Origin: DATFQE01 sp963739085
GTDB lineage: Bacteria; Actinomycetota; Thermoleophilia; Gaiellales; Gaiellaceae
Reading direction: 5' to 3'
Assembly: GCA_963739085.1 (NCBI GenBank)
Contig: CAVTZA010000012.1
Coordinates: 358,000-421,999, forward strand
DNA: 64,000 nt
Both the position numbers and the translations under genes were made by a program. A model generated the notes under the pieces. The model worked only from the letters and a program-made list of their open reading frames with translations, did not search any database and had not been told where the DNA came from. This document shows, one piece after another, positions 1-8,361 of this stretch. The first letter of the stretch is position 1. The number at the start of each line of letters is the position of its first letter.

Positions 1-101
1 TTCGCGGGCATGGCACGCGTCAGTCCGGCACCACGTTCCTCCTCGGGTGGAAGCTCCTCGAGGATGCCCTCGTCGTAGCGCTCGTCGAACGACACGCTCA
101 T
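1..101 (-). CDS. 5' end of an unidentified acidic protein (partial)
   Basis: An open frame begins with ATG at 101 and runs off the left edge of the window, giving 33 codons. The peptide starts MSVSFDERYDEGILEELPPE and is rich in Glu and Asp. Most third codon positions are G or C, as in the neighbouring genes. It is divergent from the SARP gene, so the roughly 165 bp between the two starts should hold both promoters. I do not recognise a family from this fragment. It could still be a chance open frame, because only about 100 bases are visible. Confidence 0.4.
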   Translation of the reverse strand, partial: MSVSFDERYDEGILEELPPEEERGAGLTRAMPA

Positions 102-205
102 TACGCGGCCACCCGTGAACGCGTCTCGAAGAACGGGCGAGACGGCGCTGCCGCAGGTCCAGGATGCAGCTCCGTCCTCATGGACCCAAAAACATGCTTT
201 CGCGC

Positions 206-255
206 CGCACCTGCGGTGTCAAGGAGCGTTACGAGGATGCTCCGCCGCAGGTGCG
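206..255. promoter_or_regulatory. Nested inverted repeat in the leader of the SARP gene
   Basis: The arms 206-216 (cgcacctgcgg) and 245-255 (ccgcaggtgcg) are perfect 11-bp complements. A second 5-bp pair, ggagc at 223-227 and gctcc at 239-243, nests inside them. The structure ends 11 bases before the ATG at 267. It could be an operator for a dimeric regulator, possibly autoregulation, or an mRNA hairpin that limits access to the ribosome binding site. There is no T-run after it, so a terminator is unlikely. Confidence 0.5.
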
Positions 256-266
256 ATGATCGGAGC

Positions 267-1619
267 ATGGTCGAGTTCCGGGTGCTGGGCCCCCTGGAGG
301 CGATCGTGGACGGTCGCCCGGTGCCCTTGCACGCCGCCAAGCTGCGCGCGCTGCTGGCGCTCCTCCTGCTCGGCCGGAACCGTGTCGTCCCGATCGACCG
401 GCTCGTCGACGGGCTCTGGGGCGACAACCCGCCGGCGACGGCGGTGAAGGGCCTGCAGGTGTACGTCTCCCAGCTTCGCAAGGCGATCGGGCCCGACAAC
501 GTCCTGACCAAGCCGCCCGGATACTCGCTGCGGGTCGACGAGGGAGCGCTCGACCTCGACCGCTTCGAGCTGCTCGTGCGTGAAGCTAGGGCGCGCAGCG
601 CACTCGCCGCGGGGGAGCCGGCGGAGGCGTCGCGCCTGCTCGGGGAGGCGCTCGCCCTCTGGCGTGGGCCGGCTCTGGCCGAGTTCGCGTCGGAGCCGTT
701 CGGCGTCGAGGCCGCGACCCGGCTCGAGGACGCGCGGCTCGCTGCGATCGAGGAGCGGATCGAGGCCGACCTCGCGCTCGGCCGTCACGCGCGCCTGATC
801 GGTGAGCTCGAGGAACTGGTGGCCGCCGAGCCGCTGCGCGAACGGCCCCGGGCGCAGCTGATGCTGGCGCTCTACCGCTCCGGTCGCCAGGCCGAGGCGC
901 TCGACCTCTATCGGCGCACGCGCGCCACCTTCGTCGACGAGCTCGGGATCGAGCCGAGCCCAGAGCTGCAGGAGCTCGAGCGTGCGATCCTCCGGCAGGA
1001 TCGGGAGCTCCAGCGGCCGGGCCCGAGCGAAGCTCCGCGTACGGAGCCCGAGCAGCCGCGGCACAGGCGCCGCTGGTTCGTGCTCGCGGCCGCCCTCGTG
1101 CTTGCAGCAGCCGTCGCGGGTGTCGTCGCCCTCGCGCTCACCAACGGCGCCTCGTCTTCGTCGGACGACACCGCCGAGCTGCAGCCGTTCGTCGGCAAGC
1201 TCGAGAACTTCCTCGCCCAGTCGCGCGACGGGCGCCTCGACGTGACGGCCGCGGTGTCCGCGGCCGCGCAGTGCCGGCTCGGCGCACAGGCGGCCGTGGC
1301 GCGACTCGACCGCGTGCAGCGCAACCGCCAGAGCCTGCTGCAGCAGGTGGCGGCGCTCTCGATCCCGGCCGACCCCGCCGCGCTACGGGCCTCGGACCGG
1401 CTGCAGAAGGCGGAGCAGGCGTCGATCGCGGCCGACTGGCACTACCGCGACTGGCTGTTCGCCCGCAGGCGGTGCGGCGGGCCGGATCGAAGCCCGGAGC
1501 TGCGGGCCGCGCGCGCCGCCGACGTCCGTGCAACGCGCCTGAAGCAGCAGTTCCTCTCGGCGTTCAACCCGCTGGCCCGCCGCTACGGCCAGCGCACGTG
1601 GAACGCCGCCGAGTTCTGA
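267..1619 (+). CDS. SARP/BTAD-family transcriptional regulator with a C-terminal membrane anchor
   Basis: This is a 450-residue protein of the AfsR/DnrI/SARP type. The first ~95 residues form a winged-helix DNA-binding domain (VEFRVLGPLEA, then QVYVSQLRKAIG). A bacterial transcriptional activation domain (BTAD) follows to about residue 245 (DLYRRTRATFVDELGIEPSP). Unusually, an Arg-rich stretch then leads into one strong transmembrane helix near residues 270-292 (FVLAAALVLAAAVAGVVALA) and a ~150-residue, two-cysteine domain that would lie outside the cell. I chose ATG 267 because the domain starts right there; an in-frame ATG at 180 would add 29 unrelated residues and cross the leader palindrome. 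Target genes are unknown. The anchor suggests a signal-sensing, membrane-tethered regulator. Confidence 0.85.
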   Translation: MVEFRVLGPLEAIVDGRPVPLHAAKLRALLALLLLGRNRVVPIDRLVDGLWGDNPPATAVKGLQVYVSQLRKAIGPDNVLTKPPGYSLRVDEGALDLDRFELLVREARARSALAAGEPAEASRLLGEALALWRGPALAEFASEPFGVEAATRLEDARLAAIEERIEADLALGRHARLIGELEELVAAEPLRERPRAQLMLALYRSGRQAEALDLYRRTRATFVDELGIEPSPELQELERAILRQDRELQRPGPSEAPRTEPEQPRHRRRWFVLAAALVLAAAVAGVVALALTNGASSSSDDTAELQPFVGKLENFLAQSRDGRLDVTAAVSAAAQCRLGAQAAVARLDRVQRNRQSLLQQVAALSIPADPAALRASDRLQKAEQASIAADWHYRDWLFARRRCGGPDRSPELRAARAADVRATRLKQQFLSAFNPLARRYGQRTWNAAEF

Positions 1620-1657
1620 GAACCGCCGTCTTGGCCGTGTCGTAGGATGCGGCCCGC

Positions 1658-2137
1658 GTGAGCTTCGACGACTGGATCCTCGCGCTCCACGTGCTGAGCG
1701 CGTTCGCCTACGTCGCCGGGATCATCCTCTTCTGGGTGCTCATCGTCGCCGTTCGCAAGGTGGACGACCCGGAGGGAACGCTCCGTATGCAGCTGCCGGC
1801 GATGGTGGGCAACGCGGCCGTCGGCATCGGCGCCGGCGGGACGATCATCCTCGGGATCTGGCTCGCCTTCTCGATCGGCGGCTACGACATCTGGGACTTC
1901 TGGATCCTCGCGGCGATCGTGCTCTGGGCCATCGCAGGCGGAGTCGGCCAGCGAACGGGCAAGGCCTATACGGCGGGCGTGAACAAGGCGCGTGAGCTCC
2001 AGTCCGCCGGACAGCGAGGGGCGAACGCCGAGCTGCTGGCCCTGAACCGCACACAGATCGGCGTGCGGCTCCACACGGTGGCCACGATCGTCGTGCTGCT
2101 CATCCTCATCGACATGATCTGGAAGCCGGGCGCGTGA
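1658..2137 (+). CDS. DUF2269-like integral membrane protein
   Basis: This is a 159-residue protein starting with GTG. It has four hydrophobic segments: ILALHVLSAFAYVAGIILFW near the N-terminus, a second around residues 45-75, a third around WILAAIVLWAIAGGVG and a last one near the C-terminus. The N-terminal LHVLSAFAYVAG pattern and the overall size resemble the DUF2269 family of predicted membrane proteins, whose function is unknown. Its TGA overlaps the GTG of the next gene, so the two are probably translated together and may form one complex. There is no evidence for a specific activity. Confidence 0.75.
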   Translation: MSFDDWILALHVLSAFAYVAGIILFWVLIVAVRKVDDPEGTLRMQLPAMVGNAAVGIGAGGTIILGIWLAFSIGGYDIWDFWILAAIVLWAIAGGVGQRTGKAYTAGVNKARELQSAGQRGANAELLALNRTQIGVRLHTVATIVVLLILIDMIWKPGA

Positions 2138-2601
2138 CCGCGGTGCTCGCACTGGTCCGTCCGGACGAGACCCACTTCCCGCTCTTCGTCCACGTCCTCG
2201 GGCGCGATGATCCTCGTCGGCGGCCTGGTGTCCGCCGCGGCCTTCCTGGCCTTCGCCCGCGGTGACGTCCCGTCGCTCCGCCGCGGCTACTGGACGCTGC
2301 TGGCCGTCTCGCTGCCCGGCTGGTTCATCATGCGGATCGGTGCCGAGTGGATCTACCAGAAGGAGCACTGGGACGACCTCCCCGAGGGCATCGACGAGCC
2401 CGCCTGGCTCGGGATCGGCTACATCCTCGCCGACCTCGGCGGCCTGATCCTGCTCGTCTCGCTGATCGTCGGCGGCATCGGCATCCGCCGGCTCAAGAAC
2501 GGCGGGGGCGCGGCCTGCTCAAGGCCACGATGATCCTCTCGCTTCTGATGCTCGCCGCGTACGTCGTCGCCGTGTGGGCGATGGCCGGCAAGCCCGACTG
2601 A
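2134..2601 (+). CDS. Second small integral membrane protein, frameshifted
   Basis: GTG 2134 overlaps the stop of the preceding gene. The frame starts as a plausible N-terminus (TAVLALVRPDETHFPLFVHV) but continues in another frame from about 2190 (MILVGGLVSAAAFLAF) and in a third from about 2505, ending LMLAAYVVAVWAMAGKPD. Removing one G near 2190 and adjusting the five-G run near 2507 gives one protein of about 155 residues. It would have four membrane segments and a layout like its neighbour, with a central amphipathic part (AEWIYQKEHWDDLPEGID). The two genes look like a divergent tandem pair. I read the breaks as sequencing indels rather than decay, because there are no stops within the correct frames. 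Confidence 0.65.
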
Positions 2602-2606
2602 CCCGA

Positions 2607-2622
2607 AGCCCCGGCTGGGGCT
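2607..2622. terminator. Short hairpin after the membrane-protein pair
   Basis: A 6-bp perfect stem (agcccc and ggggct) closes a 4-base loop five bases after the stop at 2601. A C/G-rich run follows and there is no T-tract. Its position fits a factor-assisted or weak intrinsic terminator for the two membrane-protein genes. Confidence 0.4.
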
Positions 2623-2688
2623 AACCCCGGGGCGAAGACACCGGCGGCCGCCATTGGCCGGCCCTGACGGCGAGGGCAGCCTGAGCTC

Positions 2689-2873
2689 ATGGCCACAGCA
2701 AGCGAAGGCCCGCTCGCGCAGCTGACGCCGAGGGAGCGCGAGGTGCTGGGCCTGATGGCGGAGGGGCGGTCGAACGCGGGCATCGCGGACTGCGGCTCCC
2801 GCCCTCGGGCACCGACCACCGCCGCGTCCTCGCAGTCCTCACCTACGTGCAGCGGGCGCCCTCGGACGACTGA
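2689..2873 (+). pseudogene. LuxR-type HTH remnant with internal deletion
   Basis: The reading frame from ATG 2689 gives the start of a GerE/LuxR DNA-binding domain (LTPREREVLGLMAEGRSNAG, then IAD). At about 2791 it jumps, in a different frame, to a typical C-terminus of the same domain (LPPSGTDHRRVLAVLTYVQ), ending at TGA 2871-2873. Compared with the intact LuxR regulator at 40575-41240 in this window, about 20-25 residues are missing in the middle. These include the recognition helix, and the whole N-terminal receiver domain is absent too. The product could not bind DNA normally. Unlike the single-base frameshifts elsewhere in the window, this is a true loss of sequence. Confidence 0.7.
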
Positions 2874-2892
2874 TCGTCCGAGGGCGCCCGCT
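2851..2892. terminator. Bidirectional terminator, 19-bp perfect stem
   Basis: Arms 2851-2869 and 2874-2892 are perfectly complementary over 19 bp with a 4-base loop (ctga). The left arm overlaps the last codons of the LuxR remnant, and the right arm ends five bases before the stop of the GH3 gene on the minus strand. It can therefore stop transcripts from both sides. No T-run follows, which is common in high-GC actinobacteria. Confidence 0.8.
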
Positions 2893-2897
2893 TCGAC

Positions 2898-5204
2898 TCA
2901 CCGAACGGTGAACGACTTGGTCAGCGTCGCCGCCGAGCTGTCGCCGGCGTAGACGTCGATCTGACCCGGCTCCACGACGAACCTGCCGCGGCTGTCGTAG
3001 AAGCCGAAGTCGCTCCTGTCGAGCGTGAACCTGACCGTCTTGGCCTCGCCCGCGGCCAGCGTGACGCGCTCGAACCCGCGCAGACGGCGGACCGGCTGCG
3101 AGATGCTCGCCACCGGGTCGTGGATGTACAGCTGGACGACGTCGTCGCCCGTGCGCGTGCCGGTGTTCCTCACCGTCACCGTCACGTCGACGCTGCCGTT
3201 CCGCGACACGCTCGACCTGCTCAGCTGGAGGTTCGAGACGTCGAACGTCGTGTAGCTGAGCCCGTACCCGAACTCGTACAGCGGGGAGCAGCTCGGGATG
3301 TCGCGGTGACGCGAGTTGTACTTCGAGTCCGCATTGCACGGCCGCCCCGTCCGCTCGTGGTTGTAGTAGATCGGCACCTGGCCGAGCCGTCGCGGGAACG
3401 ACACGGGCAGCTTGCCGCCCGGGTTGACCTTGGCGAAGACGACGTCGGCGACCGCGTTGCCGGCCTGGACGCCCGGGAACCACGCCTCGAGGAGCGCAGG
3501 CATGTCGCCGACGACGTCCTCGAGCGCCAGCGGGCGGCCGTTGAAGAGCACCACGGCGAACGGCTTGCCCGTCGCCTTGATCGCCTGGAGCAGCTCCTCC
3601 TGGCGACCCGGGAGGTCGAGCGTGCTGCGGGCCGCCGCCTCGCCGCTCATCTCCCGCGTCTCGCCGAGGGCGAGGACGACCTGGTCGGCTGCGCTCGCGA
3701 CGGCTACCGCCTCCGCGAAGCCGGCGTCGGAACCGCAACCCTCGGGATCGTTCGTCGGCGGCTCGGCGTTCGAGAGCTTGCAGCCCTCGGCGTAGGTCGC
3801 GCCGGGGCTCTGCGCGTTGATGCCGTCGAAGACCGTCACGGCATCCGAATCGCGTCCGGCGCCCCACCACGGGCCGAGCATGTCGTGCGCGTTTTTGGCG
3901 AGCGGGCCGATCACGGCCGTCTTCTTGGCCGGATCGAGCGGTAGGACGCCCTCGTTCTTGAGCAGGACCATCGAGCGACCCGCGGCTTTCCGCGCGGCGG
4001 CCACGGCGTCGGGCCGCAGCATCTGCGCCTCGGCCTCGGCCGGCGTGTAGGGCGCGTACGGATGCTCGAAGAGGCCGGCCCGGAACTTGATCCTGAGGAT
4101 CCGCCGCACCGCGTCGTTGATGCGTCCCATCGTGATCCGGTGCTGCTGCAGCAGCTGCTTGCCGAAGTCGCGGATCAGCGTGCTGGTCATCTCCGAGTCG
4201 ACGCCCGAGTTGAGCGCGAGGGCCGCGGCGGCGGGGCCGTCGGCGGCGACGCCGTGCCCGCACTCGCCCGCGTCGGGGTTCTTCGGCGGACACGCGCGCA
4301 TCTCGGAGACGGCGGTCCAGTCGCTCTCGACGAACCCGTCGAAGTTCCATTCACCCTTGAGGATCTCGTTCATCGTGTAGTCGTTGCCGCAGCCGGGCAC
4401 GCCGTTGATCGCGTTGAACGAGCACATCGCGGTGTCGGCGCCCGCGTCGATCGCGGCCTTGAACGGCGGCAGGTAGAAGTTCCGCAGCCGCTGCTCCGAC
4501 ATGTCGGTCGTGTTGTAGTCCCGGCCCGCCTCGGGCTGGCCGTAGGCCACGAAGTGCTTCGGGCTCGCGACCAGCTTGTCGGTCGCGCTGTAGTCCTTCC
4601 CCTGGATCGCCTTCACGCGGGCGGCGGCATACACCGCGTTCAGATAGGGATCCTCGCCGGCCGCCTCGGAGATGCGCCCCCACCGCGGCTCGTGCGAGAC
4701 GTCGATCATCGGCGCGTAGGTCTGCTTCAGCCCCACCGCGGCCGACTCCCGCGCGCCGTAGGTGTGGTCGTCGAACGCGACCTGCGAGTCGAAGCTCGCC
4801 CCCGCAGCGAGCGGGATCGGGAAGATCGTGCGGAAGCCGTGGATCGTGTCGAACGCGAAGAGGAGCGGGATCTTGAGCCGCGACTCCTCGACGGCGATGC
4901 GCTGGAGCTCCCTGATCCGCGCGGGATCGGTGACGCTGAGGACAGAGCCGAGCCCGTGGCGGACCTCCCCTTCGGTGACGAGAAAGTCCGGAAGCAGCTG
5001 GATCTGCTCCAGCTTCTCCTCGAGCGTCATCCTCGAGACCAGGTCGTCGACCCGTGCCTCGATCTTGCCGTTTGCAGGCTTCCGTGTGGGCTGGAGCGCC
5101 TGCTCGTCCCCCGCCTTCGTCGCCGCGACCATGCCACCTGCGGCCGCCGCGCCGAAGGCGAGGATCAACACGGCAGCCGCGACCGTGAGCCTGAACCTCG
5201 TCAT
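2898..5204 (-). CDS. Secreted glycoside hydrolase family 3 beta-glucosidase
   Basis: A 768-residue protein that should release glucose or xylose from the non-reducing end of beta-linked oligosaccharides outside the membrane. It has an N-terminal signal segment (FRLTVAAAVLILAFGAAAAG). The GH3 barrel follows with LLFAFDTIHGF, PKHFVAYG and the nucleophile motif GFVESDW, in which the Asp is the expected nucleophile. Next come the GH3 C-terminal alpha/beta sandwich and a fibronectin-III-like end domain. Length and order match the BglX-type enzymes. I chose ATG 5204 because AAGGGGG lies upstream at good spacing and the signal peptide begins there. It is the last gene of the ABC importer operon, 75 bp after the OppF-like gene. 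Confidence 0.9.
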   Translation of the reverse strand: MTRFRLTVAAAVLILAFGAAAAGGMVAATKAGDEQALQPTRKPANGKIEARVDDLVSRMTLEEKLEQIQLLPDFLVTEGEVRHGLGSVLSVTDPARIRELQRIAVEESRLKIPLLFAFDTIHGFRTIFPIPLAAGASFDSQVAFDDHTYGARESAAVGLKQTYAPMIDVSHEPRWGRISEAAGEDPYLNAVYAAARVKAIQGKDYSATDKLVASPKHFVAYGQPEAGRDYNTTDMSEQRLRNFYLPPFKAAIDAGADTAMCSFNAINGVPGCGNDYTMNEILKGEWNFDGFVESDWTAVSEMRACPPKNPDAGECGHGVAADGPAAAALALNSGVDSEMTSTLIRDFGKQLLQQHRITMGRINDAVRRILRIKFRAGLFEHPYAPYTPAEAEAQMLRPDAVAAARKAAGRSMVLLKNEGVLPLDPAKKTAVIGPLAKNAHDMLGPWWGAGRDSDAVTVFDGINAQSPGATYAEGCKLSNAEPPTNDPEGCGSDAGFAEAVAVASAADQVVLALGETREMSGEAAARSTLDLPGRQEELLQAIKATGKPFAVVLFNGRPLALEDVVGDMPALLEAWFPGVQAGNAVADVVFAKVNPGGKLPVSFPRRLGQVPIYYNHERTGRPCNADSKYNSRHRDIPSCSPLYEFGYGLSYTTFDVSNLQLSRSSVSRNGSVDVTVTVRNTGTRTGDDVVQLYIHDPVASISQPVRRLRGFERVTLAAGEAKTVRFTLDRSDFGFYDSRGRFVVEPGQIDVYAGDSSAATLTKSFTVR

Positions 5205-5279
5205 GTTTTTCGCCCCCTTGGAGGAGTAGCGGTACCGGAGGGGCGGTACCCCTGGCTCCAAGAGCCAAACGCGGTCCGG

Positions 5280-6295
<1,016 letters not shown>

Positions 6296-6299
<4 letters not shown>

Positions 6300-7312
6300 G
6301 CGGCTGCCGGCCTCGAACGCAGCCGTCGCCAGATGCGCCGCTTCTCCGCGACCGGCAGGTGGCAGGCAACGAGGTGGCCCGGGTCCGACGCGAGCAGCCC
6401 GGGGTCGATCGAGCGGCAGATCGGCATCGTGTACGGACAGCGCGGATGGAAGTGGCAGCCGCTCGGAAGGTCGATCAGGCTGGGCGGAGCGCCCTCGATC
6501 GGCGTCAGGCGCGACCGCCGGGGGCTGTCCAGCCGGGGAATCGACTCCAGCAGGCCCCACGTGTACGGGTGCTCGGGCGCGTCGAGGATCGTCGTGCGCG
6601 ACCCCTGCTCGACGATCCGGCCGGCGTACATGACCGCGACCCGGTCGGCGGTCTCGGCGATGACGCCGAGGTCGTGGGTGATCAGCACGACGGCGGTCGA
6701 GAACTCCCGCTGGAGCGTCCTGATCAGCTCGAGGATCTGCGCCTGGACGGTGACGTCGAGCGCCGTCGTGGGCTCGTCGGCGATCAGTACGTCCGGTCCG
6801 AGCACGAGCGCCATCGCGATCATTACCCGCTGCCGCATCCCGCCGGAGAGCTGGTGCGGATACGCGTCGACCAGCGCGGCCGGGTTCGGGATCTCCACGG
6901 AGGCGAGCGCCTGGATTGCGCGGCTCCTCGCCGCCCGTTTGGACACCCGCTCGTGCGCGCGTATCGCCTCCTCGATCTGCCAGCCGACCTTGTAGAGCGG
7001 GTGCAGCGACGAGAGCGGGTCCTGGAAGATCATCGCGATCCGCCGGCCGCGGATAGCCCTCAGCCGGTCGCTGGAAAGTCGCAGCAGGTCGAGGCCGTCG
7101 AACAGGACCTCGCCGCTCACCGTGGCGTTCGGCAGCCGCGTCAGGCCCATCACCGTCATCGCCGTGACGCTCTTGCCCGAGCCGGACTCGCCGACGACCC
7201 CGAGCGTCTGTCCGCGCTCGACCGAGGTCGACACGCCGTCGACCGCGTGGACGACGCCGTCCCGCGTCTGGAAGGTGACGCGCAGGTCGCGGATCTCCAG
7301 CAGGGCGGCCAC
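6296..7312 (-). CDS. Oligopeptide/oligosaccharide ABC transporter ATP-binding protein (OppD/DppD type)
   Basis: A 338-residue ATPase partner of the OppF-like subunit. Walker A is GESGSGKS, the Q-loop is MIFQDPLSSLHP, the signature is LSGGMRQR and Walker B is VLIADEPTTALD. The C-terminus carries the family cysteine cluster (CHFHPRCPYTMPIC and ACHLP). It starts with GTG at 7312, one base after the stop of the permease gene, and ends inside the ATG of the next gene. The tight spacing shows one operon. Confidence 0.92.
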
Positions 7313-7313
7313 G

Positions 7314-8357
7314 TCAGTAGCGCACGCGCGGGTCGAGGAACGCGTACGCGATGTCGACGATCAGGTTCGCCACGATGATGAAGATCGCCCCGAACAGCAC
7401 CGTGCCCTGGATCGCCGGCAGATCGGAGTTGACGATCGAGTCGTAGGCGAAGCGGCCGACTCCCGGGATGTTGAACACCGTCTCGGTGAGCACGGCGCCG
7501 CCCAGCAGGATCCCGATGTCGAGCCCCGCGATGGTGACGACCGGCGTCAGCGCCGCACGGAGACCGTGCTTGAGCACGACGCGCTTCTCTCCGAGGCCCT
7601 TCGCGCGTGCCGTACGGATGTAGTCCTCGCCCAGGACCTCGATCAGGTTGCCGCGCACCATCCGCGCGTAGAAGGCCGCGAAGGCCGCCGCGAGCACGAA
7701 CCAGGGCAAGATCAGCGACTTGAACCAGCCGGTGGGATCCTGGGTGAGCGGCACGTAGCTCCCGGCGCCGCCGAAGAGCGGGATGCGGCCGATGTCGTCG
7801 GCGAACATGAAGAGCGCGACGAGCCCGAGCCAGTAGACCGGCGCCGAGATGCCGACGAGCGCGGCGCCCATGGCGAACCGGTCGAGCAGCGAGCGCGGCC
7901 GGACCGCCGAGAGGACGCCGATCGGGATGCCGATCAGCAGCCAGACCACGACCGCCCCGACCGTCAGGGAGAGGGTCGCCGGCAGGCGCGAGAAGATCTC
8001 CGACCGGACGGAGACGTTGTTCTGGTACGAGTAGCCGAGGTCGAAGTGCAGGACCAGGTTCTTCATGTAGATGGAGAACTGGTCGTAGACGGGCCGATCG
8101 AGGCCGAGCGCGTGGCGGATCTGCGCGATCAGCTCGGGGGTGGCCTGCCTCCCAGCGCGGAGAGCGGCCGGGTCCGCCGACGGGAAGGCGTAGAAGATCA
8201 GGAACGTCAGCGCGCTGACGATCCCGAGCATCGCGATCGCCCAGAGCAGGCGCCGGATGATGTAGAGCGTCATCGACGACCCCAGCCACCGGGGGAGCGC
8301 CCGGGGCGGGCGAGGGCCCGGGCGCTCCAGCTCGACCGGTGAGGACGTAACCGCCAC
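7314..8357 (-). CDS. ABC transporter permease (OppB/DppB type)
   Basis: An inner-membrane permease with six predicted helices. The family-typical N-terminus is MTLYIIRRLLWAI, and the cytoplasmic EAA loop is EDYIRTARAKGLGEKRV. From GTG 8357 it is 347 residues. The alternative start ATG 8273 would remove 28 proline-rich residues and begin exactly at the usual family start, so the true start may be 8273. The gene begins four bases after the substrate-binding protein gene ends. Confidence 0.88.
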   Translation of the reverse strand: MAVTSSPVELERPGPRPPRALPRWLGSSMTLYIIRRLLWAIAMLGIVSALTFLIFYAFPSADPAALRAGRQATPELIAQIRHALGLDRPVYDQFSIYMKNLVLHFDLGYSYQNNVSVRSEIFSRLPATLSLTVGAVVVWLLIGIPIGVLSAVRPRSLLDRFAMGAALVGISAPVYWLGLVALFMFADDIGRIPLFGGAGSYVPLTQDPTGWFKSLILPWFVLAAAFAAFYARMVRGNLIEVLGEDYIRTARAKGLGEKRVVLKHGLRAALTPVVTIAGLDIGILLGGAVLTETVFNIPGVGRFAYDSIVNSDLPAIQGTVLFGAIFIIVANLIVDIAYAFLDPRVRY

Positions 8358-8361
8358 CGGC

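Noticed and set aside
180..266. Upstream ATG start for the SARP regulator
   Set aside because: The extra 29 residues are not similar to the family and would be coded by the leader hairpin; ATG 267 begins exactly at the domain.
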